A stretch of 64,000 nt of DNA, taken from NCBI RefSeq assembly GCF_000005505.3, contig NC_016133.3, forward strand, positions 4,030,001-4,094,000. Reading direction: 5' to 3'. Origin of the DNA: Brachypodium distachyon. Lineage: Eukaryota > Streptophyta > Magnoliopsida > Poales > Poaceae. Both the position numbers and the translations under genes were made by a program. Shown in pieces: positions 49,549 through 60,741 of this stretch; position 1 is the stretch's first letter; each line of letters starts with the position of its first letter. The notes under the pieces are model-generated. The model saw nothing but the letters and a program-made list of their open reading frames with translations. It had not been told where the DNA came from and ran no database searches.

Positions 49549-52227
49549 ATGATGAGCAGCAGGCAGCAGCTGAGCCCCGGCACTGGTACAATGCCACCCA
49601 TCTCCGGCGACGCTGACTTCGGCAGCTGCTACACCAGTACTCATCATCCCTACGCCGCCTTCGACGGCAGTCCCAGCGCCGCCGTCGACCACCGCCCGCC
49701 GCTGCTCCACCACCACCACCAGCAGCTCTACGACACCACCGGCCTCGACTACGCCGCATTATTCCCCTTCGCCCCCCAGCAAGATAATAACCCCCCCGCT
49801 CATCTCTTCCCCAACCAGCTGCCGCCCTTCACCGCCAACAGCACCACGATGCTTCTCCAGCCGCCGATGCTGACGCCACTCCCCGGCCTGCCGACGTCAT
49901 CCCCGCCGCCGGCCCCCGGGGACGCGTACCAGCTGCACCACCCCTTCGGCGGCTTCCAGCTGAAGCGGGAGAACGAGGGCGGCCTCTTCCCCTTTTCCGA
50001 CGCCATGGCCGCCTCCGGCGTTAGCGGCGTTGGCGGAGGCAGCGGAGGGAGGATCGGGCTCAACCTGGGCCGCAGGACCTACTTCTCGCCGGCGGACGTG
50101 CTGGCCGTGGACCGGCTGCTGATGCGGACACGCGGGGGACTGGGCGGCGGCGGCATGGGGGTTCTGGGGCTGGGGCTGGGAGGCGGCATTATGCAGCAGC
50201 CGCCGCGGTGCCAGGCGGAAGGGTGCAAGGCGGACCTGTCGGCGGCCAAGCACTACCACCGCCGCCACAAGGTCTGCGAGTACCACGCCAAGGCCGCCGC
50301 CGTCGCCGCCAACGGCAAGCAGCAGCGATTCTGCCAGCAATGCAGCCGGTACGCCCTCCTGTATGCGTAATTTCGAAAATAAATTCCCCAGTTCGTATAT
50401 ACAAATTGAACAAGGATGCGTGCAGGCATTCCAAGTAAGTAGTTCATCTAGCTAGCAGACGAAAGAATCGTTGGGGAAAGGCTGCGAGCTTTCGATCTGG
50501 CTAGCTAGTACACATATGGAGTATCTATCGATCAATCCGCATCTGCATATGCCAGCTGCTTCAACACCTCATTATCGATCCCTAGCTAGCTAGCTGCTGC
50601 ATGCCTACATTGACCGATGTAGCACACACCCATCATTGCGTGCATGCATTACTCCATCTCTACACACAGACATATACCTGGCATATGTATGCTATACGTA
50701 CATTAGTATCTAGTACATGCATGTGACATGTATGTCTCGCCGGGAATCGTATGAATAATTTCGTTATGGCCGGCCTTATGGGTCGTTTGTGTTTTGCGGG
50801 CTAGGTTTCACGTGCTTGCGGAGTTTGACGAGGCCAAGAGGAGCTGCCGGAAGCGGCTCACGGAGCACAACCGCCGCCGCCGGAAGCCCGTCGGTGTTCA
50901 GGGCAAGGACTCGCCCCCGCCGCCGCCTTCCAAGAAATTAGAAGCCGGCATCACCACCAGCTCATACGCCGGGGATCACACTAGTAAGTCCACTCAGCTC
51001 TCATACATTTCTAGCTACCTTCAAGATCCAAACGTTGGATAAACTGTGATATTCGGAACAAAAAACTCAAGCCGATCTCGACTAATTCAAATTTGTGCCA
51101 GTAAGCAGTCGCATGAGAAAATAAATCAGAAATGTATGTTAGGGGTCTACGAGAATGTTAATGATATATACCATGTAGTTAAACACTACAAAAAAAAGAT
51201 AAAGTACATGATCGAGCAAGAGGCAATTTAATTCTATGCGCAAATTAATTTAGCTTCATAAGTGTGCCTCCGTCCCAAAATAAGTGTCGCAATTTTGTTT
51301 ATACACGTTTCACGGCTTAGATTTGCTCATTTTAAAAATAAATCATGACATTCATTCCGGGAAGGAGGAAGTACTATTTGACACCGGTAATTCTATGCCC
51401 AAAAACGTTTACGATGTTGGAGTATACCTAGCTAGAGAAAAAAAAACTGGCAGTACAATACATGTATTTGACACACGACAGAGCTAGCTAGATGCTATGT
51501 CTGCATTCTGGTCGATCGATTGATTTGACGTACGTACCTAGCTACGTGCCAGCTCAATTAACATGATGCGTATGCATGCATGGCGCCAAAAAACATTTCA
51601 CACGTACAATCTGTCCTATGCTGTCTATACGCACCAGATCAACTCCTGCTACATACATGTGGCCGTCACATCTGCCATCTTGTACTCCACTCTCTCGCCG
51701 TCTTTTCCCAGTAGTTCTAACTTCTATCATGTAATGGATCGATCTGCGCAGCCACCAACAAGTCATCATCGACGGCGGCAGCGGCGGTACTCTCGCCGAG
51801 CGCCAGCGCCTTCAGCTGTCTGCAGCAGCAGGAGGAGGAGCTGGACGACAACAACGAAGGCAGCGGCGGGCGACCGACGACGCTGTCGCTCGCGGCGCCG
51901 CCGCAGAGGGACTACGGCGGCGCCCTGGACACCATGCTTCTGATGCATCATCATCATCATCAGGCAGCAGCGGCCGTCGTGCAAGACGACGACCAGGAGC
52001 AGGACTTCATGATGACCTCTCTCGTGCAATCCCATCATCATCATCAGCAGCAGCAGCAGCAAGGCGAAGTCAGTGGCAACATCCTGTCGTGCTCGCCGAC
52101 GGCGTCGGATCAGCGTCGTCAGAATCACCAGCAGATGCAGATCAACGACGGCGGCGACGACAGCGGCTGCTGCAATAACAGCGGCATGCAGCAGCAGCAG
52201 CATTTCTTCGAGGTGGACTTCATGTAG
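49549..52227 (+). CDS. SPL10: SBP-box transcription factor, OsSPL10-like
   Basis: Squamosa-promoter-binding-like factor that binds GTAC-core DNA in the nucleus. Three exons, 49549-50348, 50805-50983 and 51752-52227, join in frame to 484 aa. The SBP domain (about 219-297) crosses intron 1 at the position typical of SPL genes. Its first zinc module starts [20 protein letters not shown] with [10 protein letters not shown], its second is [20 protein letters not shown], and its nuclear signal is [37 protein letters not shown] (about 168-187) and the C-terminal FFEVDFM match rice OsSPL10 as I remember it, and differ from the LG1/SPL8 pattern. His- and Gln-rich runs occur in the first and last exons. 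By eye I saw no miR156 target in the coding sequence, as expected for this clade. Rice OsSPL10 has been linked to trichome formation. Symbol is by similarity. Confidence 0.92.
51266..51371. mobile_element. MITE in intron 2 of the SPL gene
   Basis: CCTCCGTCCCAAAATAAGTG at the left pairs with CATTCCGGGAAGGAGGAAG at the right, and the interior is typical of small Stowaway-type elements. The ends are imperfect. Confidence 0.6.
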
Positions 52228-53918
52228 TATAGCCTGCCTGCCTGATGAATGAATGAATGAACCGGCCGGGGCCTGGCCGGGGGCCTAGCCTAGCTGTAGC
52301 TAGAGGTAGTTTGACTCCATTATCGTGAGGTATGTGTCAAAGGGGTGTGTGTGCGTGTGTGTGTGTGTGTGAGTGCATGAAGTGAAAGAAAGGATTCCAC
52401 GAGCTGCATGCAGGGGTAGCTAGCTAGCTGGCAGGCTGCTGCTGTGTGTTAGTGCGTGGCTAGCTAGGGTAGGGCGTGGCGGCTAGCATGCATGCAACAT
52501 GCAGCCTTTCCTTTCCAGGAATTTCTTGACTTTTTTTCTCTCTTTACTGTGTCACTTGTACTTTTCTCTCGAATGTCGTTGTTACCTTCTTAACCAGATG
52601 AATAATTTGTATGTACGTGTATCATGTATTTTTCTTCCCTTCTTGGTAAAAAATGTATATTATGCGGAGTAGTATGCATTATATATATGTATACTGTTGA
52701 CCACTTTTTTGTGTATAAGTCATTTTTCTGGCGATTTTTGTTCACTGAAAAAACTTGAAAACTTTCAATTCTAGCTGCTAGATTTTAAGTAACTGGATCA
52801 GCTGAAAGGTGGAACATCTAATCATTTAAACATATTTTTTTTAAAACGTGTGAGATTAGAGATCCATGTTTTTTTCTACACAAAATACGTTTAAGTGATT
52901 AGAGGCTTTAATTCATTCATTCGAGATCTAATGGTTAAAAGTTTTCACTGATATATAAGCTCCCTTTGCTAAAAGTATTTCTAATTAGACTTATCAATTA
53001 TGGTTCGATATTTGTTAGTTGTCTGTTTTTTACTCTTTGCATCTCCCGTGAATCATGCACCGCCGGTCCATTTTGTGTTAATCCTTTGCGTAAAAAGATA
53101 TCTTGTGGCTCGATAAATCATAAATGTATATACTCCCTGGCATATAACACACCGGCACTGGTCCACAAACATATCGTGCAACAGAGAAGGCTTTACGCAG
53201 TTTCCACAGCGCAATCAAACAGAACATTGAAAATATACATTTAAAGGGAAATACTCATTACTCTTAGGGCCAACATGTCTTCAATCGACAACAGTAAATC
53301 CAAGAGCCTCAAATCGGAAGATCTCTGCATATGATCCTGTTCAGTGTTACTAGTGGCCGAGAATACAGTAATATCAGGGTATCTGCGTACTGTATTAAAA
53401 CTGTGGGAGGACCGCCGCGCATTTACTGGGCAGTACTGTACCGTGCGCAGGAGTACCATCTCATGGAGTCATGGGGGCCGGAATCTCACGGCAGCGCCAT
53501 CCGTTAGGGATTCGTTTTTACATGGAAAAATCTACTTAGCGAACGTTTACTCCTTAGTCTTGGGGAGCGAATATCTGGTAGGCGAGAGATATGCATGCAT
53601 GCAAGTACGCATGCAAACATGCGTGCGTCTTTTTGTGTAGGTTTAACAAACCTAGCTAGCTACTTGTGTATGCATGCCTTTCGGCTGATGCGAAAGCTGG
53701 CGAGCATAGATCACATATATGCATGTATACGTACGTACGTAGGCCATGCATGCATGCAGGCAGGCATTATGCGTGAGTGGGCTAAGCCGACCGTATGCAG
53801 AGGCTACCGACCTATATACTCAGAAGTCAGAAGTGGCAAAGTCTACGCTCTAGCTCGAGCTCAGCGTACGTGTTCAGGTCCTGCCTTGTCGATCGGGGAA
53901 ACAGCAGCTCTGCGTGTA
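52228..53918. other. SPL 3' region and intergenic DNA
   Basis: The 3' UTR side contains a (GT)n microsatellite at about 52340-52372 and pyrimidine-rich tracts. Beyond 52.7 kb the sequence is AT-rich intergenic DNA. The short frames near 53.3-53.6 kb show no family resemblance. Confidence 0.5.
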
Positions 53919-54027
53919 CTTCCTCCGTCCGTCAAGTGACTCAAATTTATCCAAATATATACGTATTTATTCTAAAAAACGTCTAGATACATGTAGTAGA
54001 AAATCACTTAATATGAGACGGAGAGAG
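53919..54027. mobile_element. Stowaway MITE, 109 bp
   Basis: CTTCCTCCGTCCGTCAAGTG to CACTTAATATGAGACGGAGAGAG flanked by TA. Same family as 36939 and 47423. Confidence 0.85.
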
Positions 54028-55219
54028 TATGTAAGTATGTAACGACCTTTTTTCTTAATTTCTTTCGAATGGGCAGTAGAATGTACATGATACATGCATG
54101 CTGCGACTTGTAATCCAAATTGTACTCTATGTACATTATACTTGTATATATACTCGCATTATTTAAGATCGCAATGTTTCTTCGTATTTTCTTTACTTAA
54201 GGTACCACAAACGGAATACAAGAGGTATCGACTTGAATTCCGTTTGCGAACGTTATCTTTTTTAGTTGTGTACACCATAATTTAGACGAGATGCCGAGGC
54301 TGAGGCCGGAAGACAAGACAGTGGAAACATTTATTTGCCGGAAAAAAGAAGATGTTCGCGGGCTGTGGTGCCTTCGCTGACAGCTTCACGGTCGCCGTGC
54401 TGTGCATCGGAGTAATAACCGGACACTGCATACGGTAAGATGGCGACAGTTTCACCGACACATATAAAAGGTCGCGCCCGGTCGGGCCGGTACAAAATCC
54501 ATGCGGCCCAATCGTAGCTAGCTCTTGCCAGTTCGTACAGATGTACACCACGTAAATACAATTGCAATGCAGGTCGGTCCTGTCTGGCTGTCAGCTACAT
54601 ATAATATCGACAGTAGAAATTTTATGGTTTAGATTTTATAAAAGCTATCGCAGGGTTCAGATTTGACCATCTAAATTCTGCAAAAGTTAATGTCTGATCT
54701 GTCCAGAAGTTGATTTGGGCCTGCAACACCACGACCGGCCAAACCAAGTTCAACGATAATTCCTTTTCCTAATCTACATGAATACAAGTACTAATCCGTA
54801 TCCAATCACGACAATCGCCACCAAACCAGCCCTACCTGCTCTCTCACCAAACCAGATCACCAAAAATTCACGGAAGAAGAAGTGCTTATGTCCTCCTCTT
54901 TGTTCTTTTCCCGTCTCCGGTCCAATCTAAAAAGGAGGAAAACCAGAGACGATCTGGATGTCGACAAGTGAATCCAATTGCAAATGGGCAGCACCATCGA
55001 GGGGCTCAGGCCCGTGAAGAATACGGTGACGATACTGGGGACATACACGAGCACATGACGATCTTTCAAGCGAACGTCACAAGGCACGGTAGCAGGTCTT
55101 CAGGATTCAGGAACGTATACATGCACATTAGTCGATTGGATCATGCGCAGGTCTTCTGGTACGTACGCATGGATATGTATAACATTAGTCGATTGGATCA
55201 TTGAGGCATCAATGCCAAA
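54028..55219. other. Intergenic region, no gene recognised
   Basis: Mixed sequence containing overlapping minus-strand frames at 54282-54567 without recognisable domains. ATTAGTCGATTGGATCAT occurs twice (55127 and 55185) as a short direct repeat. Confidence 0.45.
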
Positions 55220-56627
55220 TCTATATACTATTCAGCATTTCAACCAGTTTTTTTCAAATCGGTGAAAAAAAATCGGTGATTCAAAAGCCAATCAAAAGTT
55301 GCTTCAAACTTCTCAAAACAAAAACCAGAACCCGGCAGAACACAAGTAGGTATATCACTGAACTCTTCTTTTATCTGCATAAATCGCAAGCTTTCTTCTG
55401 CAGTTATCAAATAGTAACATCCAAAACAATGCCTTTATTCTTCATACATACACTTTAAAATACTGGGTTAAATAAATTATTTACTTAAGTCTTGATATAC
55501 ATTTTCTCATCAAGAACTTCCTCCTTGGGAAATAGTACAAGCGTAGTAGATATATTTAGATGATGCCAAAATTTACAAGAAAAAACACATATAGTGATGA
55601 AACCAATATAAGATCAATCAGAAATCCAATGATAGTAGAACACGAAGAAATTTGCGGGAAGAGTTTACCCGGAAATATACTGCAGCTTGACAACGAGGGG
55701 AGGCCAGGCGGCAGCGATAGCGATAGCAGTCAGCAGGCGCTATTTGATCGGAGGTAGGACAAATAGGAAATCAATAGCAGGAAGGGGATTGGTTTCTAAA
55801 TAATAAATAGAAAAGAAAACAACATGGCGTCACTGCTATGTGTATCGGGTAGAAAAACATGGCCAGCAAACACATTCAACTTCCATACATACCCAGATGC
55901 ACCATCAAATCCATGCCCGCGCCAATAGCTGTCGGCCGTAGTACCACCGGCCCAATGAAAATGCTAGGCCGAAGCTGATCTACCATAGGTGCAACCAAAT
56001 CCGCTATCCCGACCAGAAATCAGACACTGCTGGTTGCTAGAAGCAGAAACAAAACCAGAAACAACATAAGAGAATAAAGGAAATTTCATGTGGATTGTCG
56101 ACTAAAAAAATCAGAAAAATCATACGAGCCAATAAATGATCGGCCTAATAGATACAAATTGGGCCGGATAAAAACAATGTTTATGGCATCATCCGTACAA
56201 GAGAATAAAAATCTATAAAAGAAACTTTTTTGAATATCTAAAGAAAAATGCAACAAAAAAAACATATGTTACATCTACAAGATCAACCTTTTTGTATTGC
56301 ACAAAATGTGAATAAAATACAACTCTTTCGCTAAAATATGTATGACCACCTAAACTTTCATATAATCTGTCAGGAATTTAAACCAATCTAAGAATTCATA
56401 AACAAACAAGAGAATAAATATACTCCCTCCGATTCGTAATAAGTGTCGCAGCTTCAGTATATGTAAAAAATGCAACAAATCAAATATTCTAGAAAAACAT
56501 CGAGCAATTCCAAACAAATGCATCTAAATTTATAAAACCAAAAATATGAATTATTAAAAAAGAAAAATATAAAAATGTCATTTACTTTACAATCTAGCCC
56601 CGCAATCTGCACGGTTCACCCCGCTAG
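55220..56627 (+). mobile_element. Probable non-autonomous Helitron
   Basis: The 5' end reads A|TCTATATACTATTCAGC (TC at 55220) and the 3' end reads CCCCGCTAG|T (CTAG at 56624-56627), so the insertion would lie between A and T as Helitrons require. About ten bases before the CTAG is a hairpin-like CCCCGCAATCTGCACGG, a degenerate form of the GCGCAATCTGCGC palindrome of grass Helitrons. The 1.4 kb interior is AT-rich with no replicase/helicase coding. It carries a single MITE end at about 56421. Confidence 0.55.
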
Positions 56628-57994
56628 TTAGTCAGTAATAGAACATACGTACGTGAGGACCCCTGGCCCGGCCTTCTGATCCAAAATGATAAAATGGATG
56701 ATTTTTTTTTTGAGGAATGCGATGCGTCGAAGCAACAGTTGGACAGTACGCAACGTACTCCGGGATCAAGCTAAGCATTGCACAGAAAAGGTTTGCGACG
56801 CACGCAAGGCGCAAGTTGATCCCGTCCGGCCTCCATTTTGCTCCGGATAACGCCGTAGTTAATCTAATCATTCGAACTTAAAGTTAGCAGTAAATAAAGT
56901 AATCAAGCCCAATTTAATGCCGCATGCATGTAGTAGTACAATTGTACATGCTGCCGGCCGTCGATGCCGGATTGATCAGGCGGCGCGCGCCCGGATCGGT
57001 CGGCCGGCCGGCCGGCATTAAACGCGCTCCACGTACGTGCGTGCAGCAGGAGTACTAACCAAGGCATCCGAGGCCAAAATATATACAGAAAGAAAGAACG
57101 AAAAACTCAGGACCCTGGCTGGATCGTGTTTTTCTTCTTCTTCTTCTTCTTCTTCTTCTTTTTTAAAAAAAGGAGCTGATATGTTGGGTGTAGATTTCGC
57201 CGTTTCGGGTCGGGAGGAGGGAGATTTCTGTTGAGAATCTAGGAGATAGCGAGCTGCTAGGATGGATGTGGAGTGAGATGGAGATAGCAAATTAAGCTTG
57301 TGGGGGACTTGGGTGAGGCCAAGGAATGGGGGCTCCCGGGCGTCGCATCCATAGCCCATAGGGGCGCGGCGTAAATACAGATGGGAAAGGGCTGCTGGCT
57401 GCTGGCGATGGATGGATGGAGGCGAGACTTTGCTGTGACCATGCGATGGATGGACGCGACGGCGAGGGCCAGTGATTCGTTAAATCCCGGTCCATCTCTC
57501 CAGCGATGCTGGTCTGCAGGTGGCACCTACGTACTCTACGCGCCGCTGCCCTTCTCACATGGGGATCGATTGCCGGAGGCATATGCTCCTGCCGTCCTGC
57601 AGACGCAGGGATTCCTCTTTGGTGAATCAGTTCTTCTTTTTTTTTTGAGCGAATTGTAGAGGTGAATCTTTATGCACGTGCCATGTGAAAGTCGGCCGCA
57701 AGAACAGTCGGTGATGGGCCGGCCCGTGTATCTGCTATGGGCTGCCCCTGCACTCTACCTGCTGGGTCATGCGGGGATTCCAAACTGGGCCAAAACCTGG
57801 CATCAAGATCCGACACAAGTTTGACTCGGACCGGGCCGCTTCGCTCCTGCATCGCAGATTGCTACGGACCGCAGAAATCTCAGACAAGACCGAACCCCCC
57901 CATCCTGATCCGTGTCCAGCGCTGGAAGCAGTCACTGCTCCAACTGTCCAAACGCCTCCGACCGCTCCCTCCGTCCCGCCACCTCTCCCCGCCG
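56628..57994. other. Intergenic and promoter region of the fasciclin-like gene
   Basis: Contains a (GGCC)n palindromic run at about 56999-57014, a (CTT)n microsatellite at about 57130-57160, and from 57.7 kb GC-rich promoter-type DNA. Long minus-strand frames (57735-58166) overlap the promoter and look like chance frames. Confidence 0.5.
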
Positions 57995-58117
57995 CATAAA
58001 TACCAAGCAATAGATCACGGGCATTCCTTAGCCCGCTCAGTCTCACTGCCCGTCGTCTAGCCGTACTCGAGCTAAATACCAAGCAATAGATCACGCATAA
58101 ATACCAAGCAATAGATC
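57995..58117 (+). repeat. Triplicated ATAAATACC motif in the FLA core promoter/leader
   Basis: The 20-base string TAAATACCAAGCAATAGATC occurs three times (about 57997, 58074 and 58098), and TACTCGAGC occurs twice (58064 and 58118). The first copy carries the only TATA-like element (CATAAATACC) within 150 bases of the ATG at 58136. The later copies look like a local duplication placed in the leader. Confidence 0.9.
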
Positions 58118-58135
58118 CTACTCGAGCCAGACTCC

Positions 58136-59998
58136 ATGGCTCCTCCTCCTCCCAACGTGAAGACACGACCCTTTCTGATCACCCTCGCCGCCATCGTCCT
58201 GCTCCTCCCGGCGGCCAGCGCCGATAATGCGGCGGCGCCCTTCAACATAACCAAGATCCTCTCGGCCTACCCGGAGTTCCGCGTCTTCAGCTCCCTGCTC
58301 AACGAGACCGGCCTGGCGCGCGCCATCGACCGGTGCAAGATGGTCACCATCCTCGCCGTCAACAACACGGGCGTCCCCGACACGGTGCTCCGTGCCCCGC
58401 GCCCGCTCCTCTTCGACCTCCTCGCGCTCCACGTCGTCCTCGACTACCTCGACCCGGAGAAGCTCGACGCGATGCGGCTCGGCCGCACCGGCAACGGATC
58501 CATGGTCACGACGCTGCTGCCGGGACCCAGCGACAAGTTCTTACGCGTCGCCGGGGGAGACAAGAGCCGCATCACGTTTTCCTACGCCGGGCCCGGTGGC
58601 CGCTGGCCACGGAATGCCACGCTCATCAGGGTCGTCACCTCGCAGGCGTTCAGTGTGATGGTCCTTGAGGTGAGCGGCCTCATCCTCCCGACAGCCGTCC
58701 CCGCCACCACCGCCGCCCGCTTCGACATAATCAAGATCCTCTCTAGCTATCCGGAGTTCAGCGTCTATAGTGGCCTCCTCAGGGAGACCGGCCTAGCGAG
58801 CATCCTTGACGGTCGACGGGTAGTCACCGTCCTCGCGCCCAACAACACCGACATCCCCAAAGTCATACACACCCTACCCCGTCCGCTCCTCGCCGACCTC
58901 CTTGCGCTCCACGTCATCCCCGACTACCTCGACCCGGAGAAGCTTGACGCGTTGCGGCGTGGCCGGACTGGCGATGGCTCGGTGGTCATGACGCTGCTCC
59001 CGGGGCCTGGCTTAAGGCTCCTTGGCATCGCTGGCGGTGAGAACGGTCCCATCACATTCTCTTACGGTGGGCCTGGCGGTGAGGGCTCGCACAAGGTCTC
59101 GCTCGTCAGGGTCGTCACCTCGCAGGCGTTCAGCGTGGTGGTACTTCAGGTGAACGGCCTCGTCCTCCCAGAGGGTGTCCCCGCGGACGTCGACACCACC
59201 TCCCCCTTGGACATAACAAAGATCCTCTCCAGCTACCCGGACTTAACCGCCTTCAACTCCCTACTCACCGACAGCGGTCTCGCACGCGCCATCAACGCCC
59301 GGCCGACAGTCACCGTCCTCGCCACCAACAACACCGCCCTCGCCGACTCGCTACGCGGCCTGCGGCACCTCCCGGAGCCGGCCCTCGTGGACTTGCTCGC
59401 CCTCCACGTGGTCCTTGACTACCTCGACCCCGAGAAGCTCGACGCGTTGCGGCGCGGCCGTACGGGCGGCGGGTCCATCGTCACGACACTGCTCCAAGAG
59501 TCAGGCCGTGCGCGGGGCCGTGGCGTCGGGTTCGTCCGCGTCTCCGGAGGAGAGGACGGCCGCATCACGTTCTCCTGTAGCACGCCGGGCGGCGGAGGGC
59601 CGCGGAACGCCACACTTGTCAAGGTGGTCACCACGCAGGCCTTCAGCGTGCTGGTCCTCCAGGTGAGCAACCTCATCCTGCCACCGGGCATCGTCGCACC
59701 GGCGCCGCAGCAGCCGAGGGCTAGGAGGCACATGTTTTTGCCGCCGAGCCCGGCACCGGCGCCGGCGCCACGGTACCCGCCGGTCTCTGGGGTCCCGCCC
59801 CCGGTCGTGGAGGAGCCTGAACCGAACCTGACGGACACTGCCCCGCCGCCGTCTGGGGTCATTCCACTGCCCAGCGCTCACGGGGGTGTATCGGCCAAGA
59901 TACCAACAGCCGCTGGGCGGCACAGAGCTGCAGGGATCTGGTGGAGCGGCGCTAGTGCAGCATTGGGGATCACGGCATACCTGCTTGGCCGTTTGTAA
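58136..59998 (+). CDS. Fasciclin-like arabinogalactan protein with three FAS1 repeats (620 aa, intronless)
   Basis: A secreted, probably GPI-anchored cell-surface glycoprotein of the FLA family, which acts in cell-wall adhesion and signalling. Residues 1-29 form a signal peptide with a hydrophobic core LITLAAIVLLLPAASA. Three FAS1 modules follow with a period of about 160-162 aa, starting FNITKILSAYPEF (36), FDIIKILSSYPEF (196) and LDITKILSSYPDL (358). Each has LLALHV..DYLDPEKLDA, ITFS and a closing VVTSQAFSV-type strand. Residues 535-575 are rich in Ala-Pro and Pro (PSPAPAPAPRYPP), the arabinogalactan glycomodule type. The C-terminus (IWWSGASAALGITAYLLGRL) is a hydrophobic GPI-signal-like tail. 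Several NxT/S sequons are present (NIT, NET, NAT). Plant FLAs normally carry one or two FAS1 domains. The frame is intact; the start is the first ATG before the signal peptide. Confidence 0.92.
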   Translation: MAPPPPNVKTRPFLITLAAIVLLLPAASADNAAAPFNITKILSAYPEFRVFSSLLNETGLARAIDRCKMVTILAVNNTGVPDTVLRAPRPLLFDLLALHVVLDYLDPEKLDAMRLGRTGNGSMVTTLLPGPSDKFLRVAGGDKSRITFSYAGPGGRWPRNATLIRVVTSQAFSVMVLEVSGLILPTAVPATTAARFDIIKILSSYPEFSVYSGLLRETGLASILDGRRVVTVLAPNNTDIPKVIHTLPRPLLADLLALHVIPDYLDPEKLDALRRGRTGDGSVVMTLLPGPGLRLLGIAGGENGPITFSYGGPGGEGSHKVSLVRVVTSQAFSVVVLQVNGLVLPEGVPADVDTTSPLDITKILSSYPDLTAFNSLLTDSGLARAINARPTVTVLATNNTALADSLRGLRHLPEPALVDLLALHVVLDYLDPEKLDALRRGRTGGGSIVTTLLQESGRARGRGVGFVRVSGGEDGRITFSCSTPGGGGPRNATLVKVVTTQAFSVLVLQVSNLILPPGIVAPAPQQPRARRHMFLPPSPAPAPAPRYPPVSGVPPPVVEEPEPNLTDTAPPPSGVIPLPSAHGGVSAKIPTAAGRHRAAGIWWSGASAALGITAYLLGRL

Positions 59999-60741
59999 TA
60001 ACTAGGAGTAGAACATTTTGCTCGGGTGACGCTTTGGCTTAGCTTTTCTTTTTTTTTTCAAGAGAACTTTGGCTTAGTTTTTTTTTTGAGAGAGAACTTT
60101 GGCATCCTTTTTCTCTGTCCTGTTCTTTGGTTAGTTTGAAACGGACAGAAACATGCAGTATTTGCGTTTGAATGTGTGTGTTTTCATCAGATGAATTATG
60201 CTTAACACATCATGGAATGTGAGTGTTTGATCGTTCGAATCAAATCATCTTACTCACTTTGCAATAGCTTTATGATAATGAATCGAATCCTCACAAGTTG
60301 ACTATGCATGTATGGATACCTCTGAGACCTGATACTTTTGGTGTAGTTGGGCTTGTTTAGTCTTAATAAAGATGGGAACGGGGGAAAATCCCTGTTGTTC
60401 TAAAAAAGTTCACTATGCATGGGGCTGTCTGCTTTGAAGCATAAGCTCATCTAGTGTGATAGATAACCAGTGCTAAGTACGGCCGAAATGGGTGATGGAT
60501 CAACACATAATAAACGGATCGATGGATCAACTGAGGAACCACTGAAGAAATCTAATACTTCTCACGTTCACAGAATGATAGTACCATCCAGATGAATGAA
60601 AGAAAACTGAAAAATCTTGTCATCAGCACAACCAAACATCTACAGATGGAGATTACACCTGAAACGGGCTAGATCAGCCCTTTCATGTCAGAAGCATATT
60701 GCATCAATCTCAATCGGGCATGATAGCGGTCCCATGTCTTC
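59999..60741. other. Convergent 3' region between FLA and SmF genes
   Basis: T-rich tracts just after the FLA stop, AT-rich spacer and the probable 3' UTR of SmF on the other strand. No additional gene was seen. Confidence 0.55.

Noticed and set aside
50208..52203. Long frames antisense or out of frame to the SPL exons, including Leu-rich and Arg-rich ones
   Set aside because: They are shadows of CNN and GC-rich codon repeats in the SPL coding sequence.
57735..58166. 143-codon minus-strand frame over the FLA promoter
   Set aside because: Antisense to a well-supported promoter and start, with no recognisable features.
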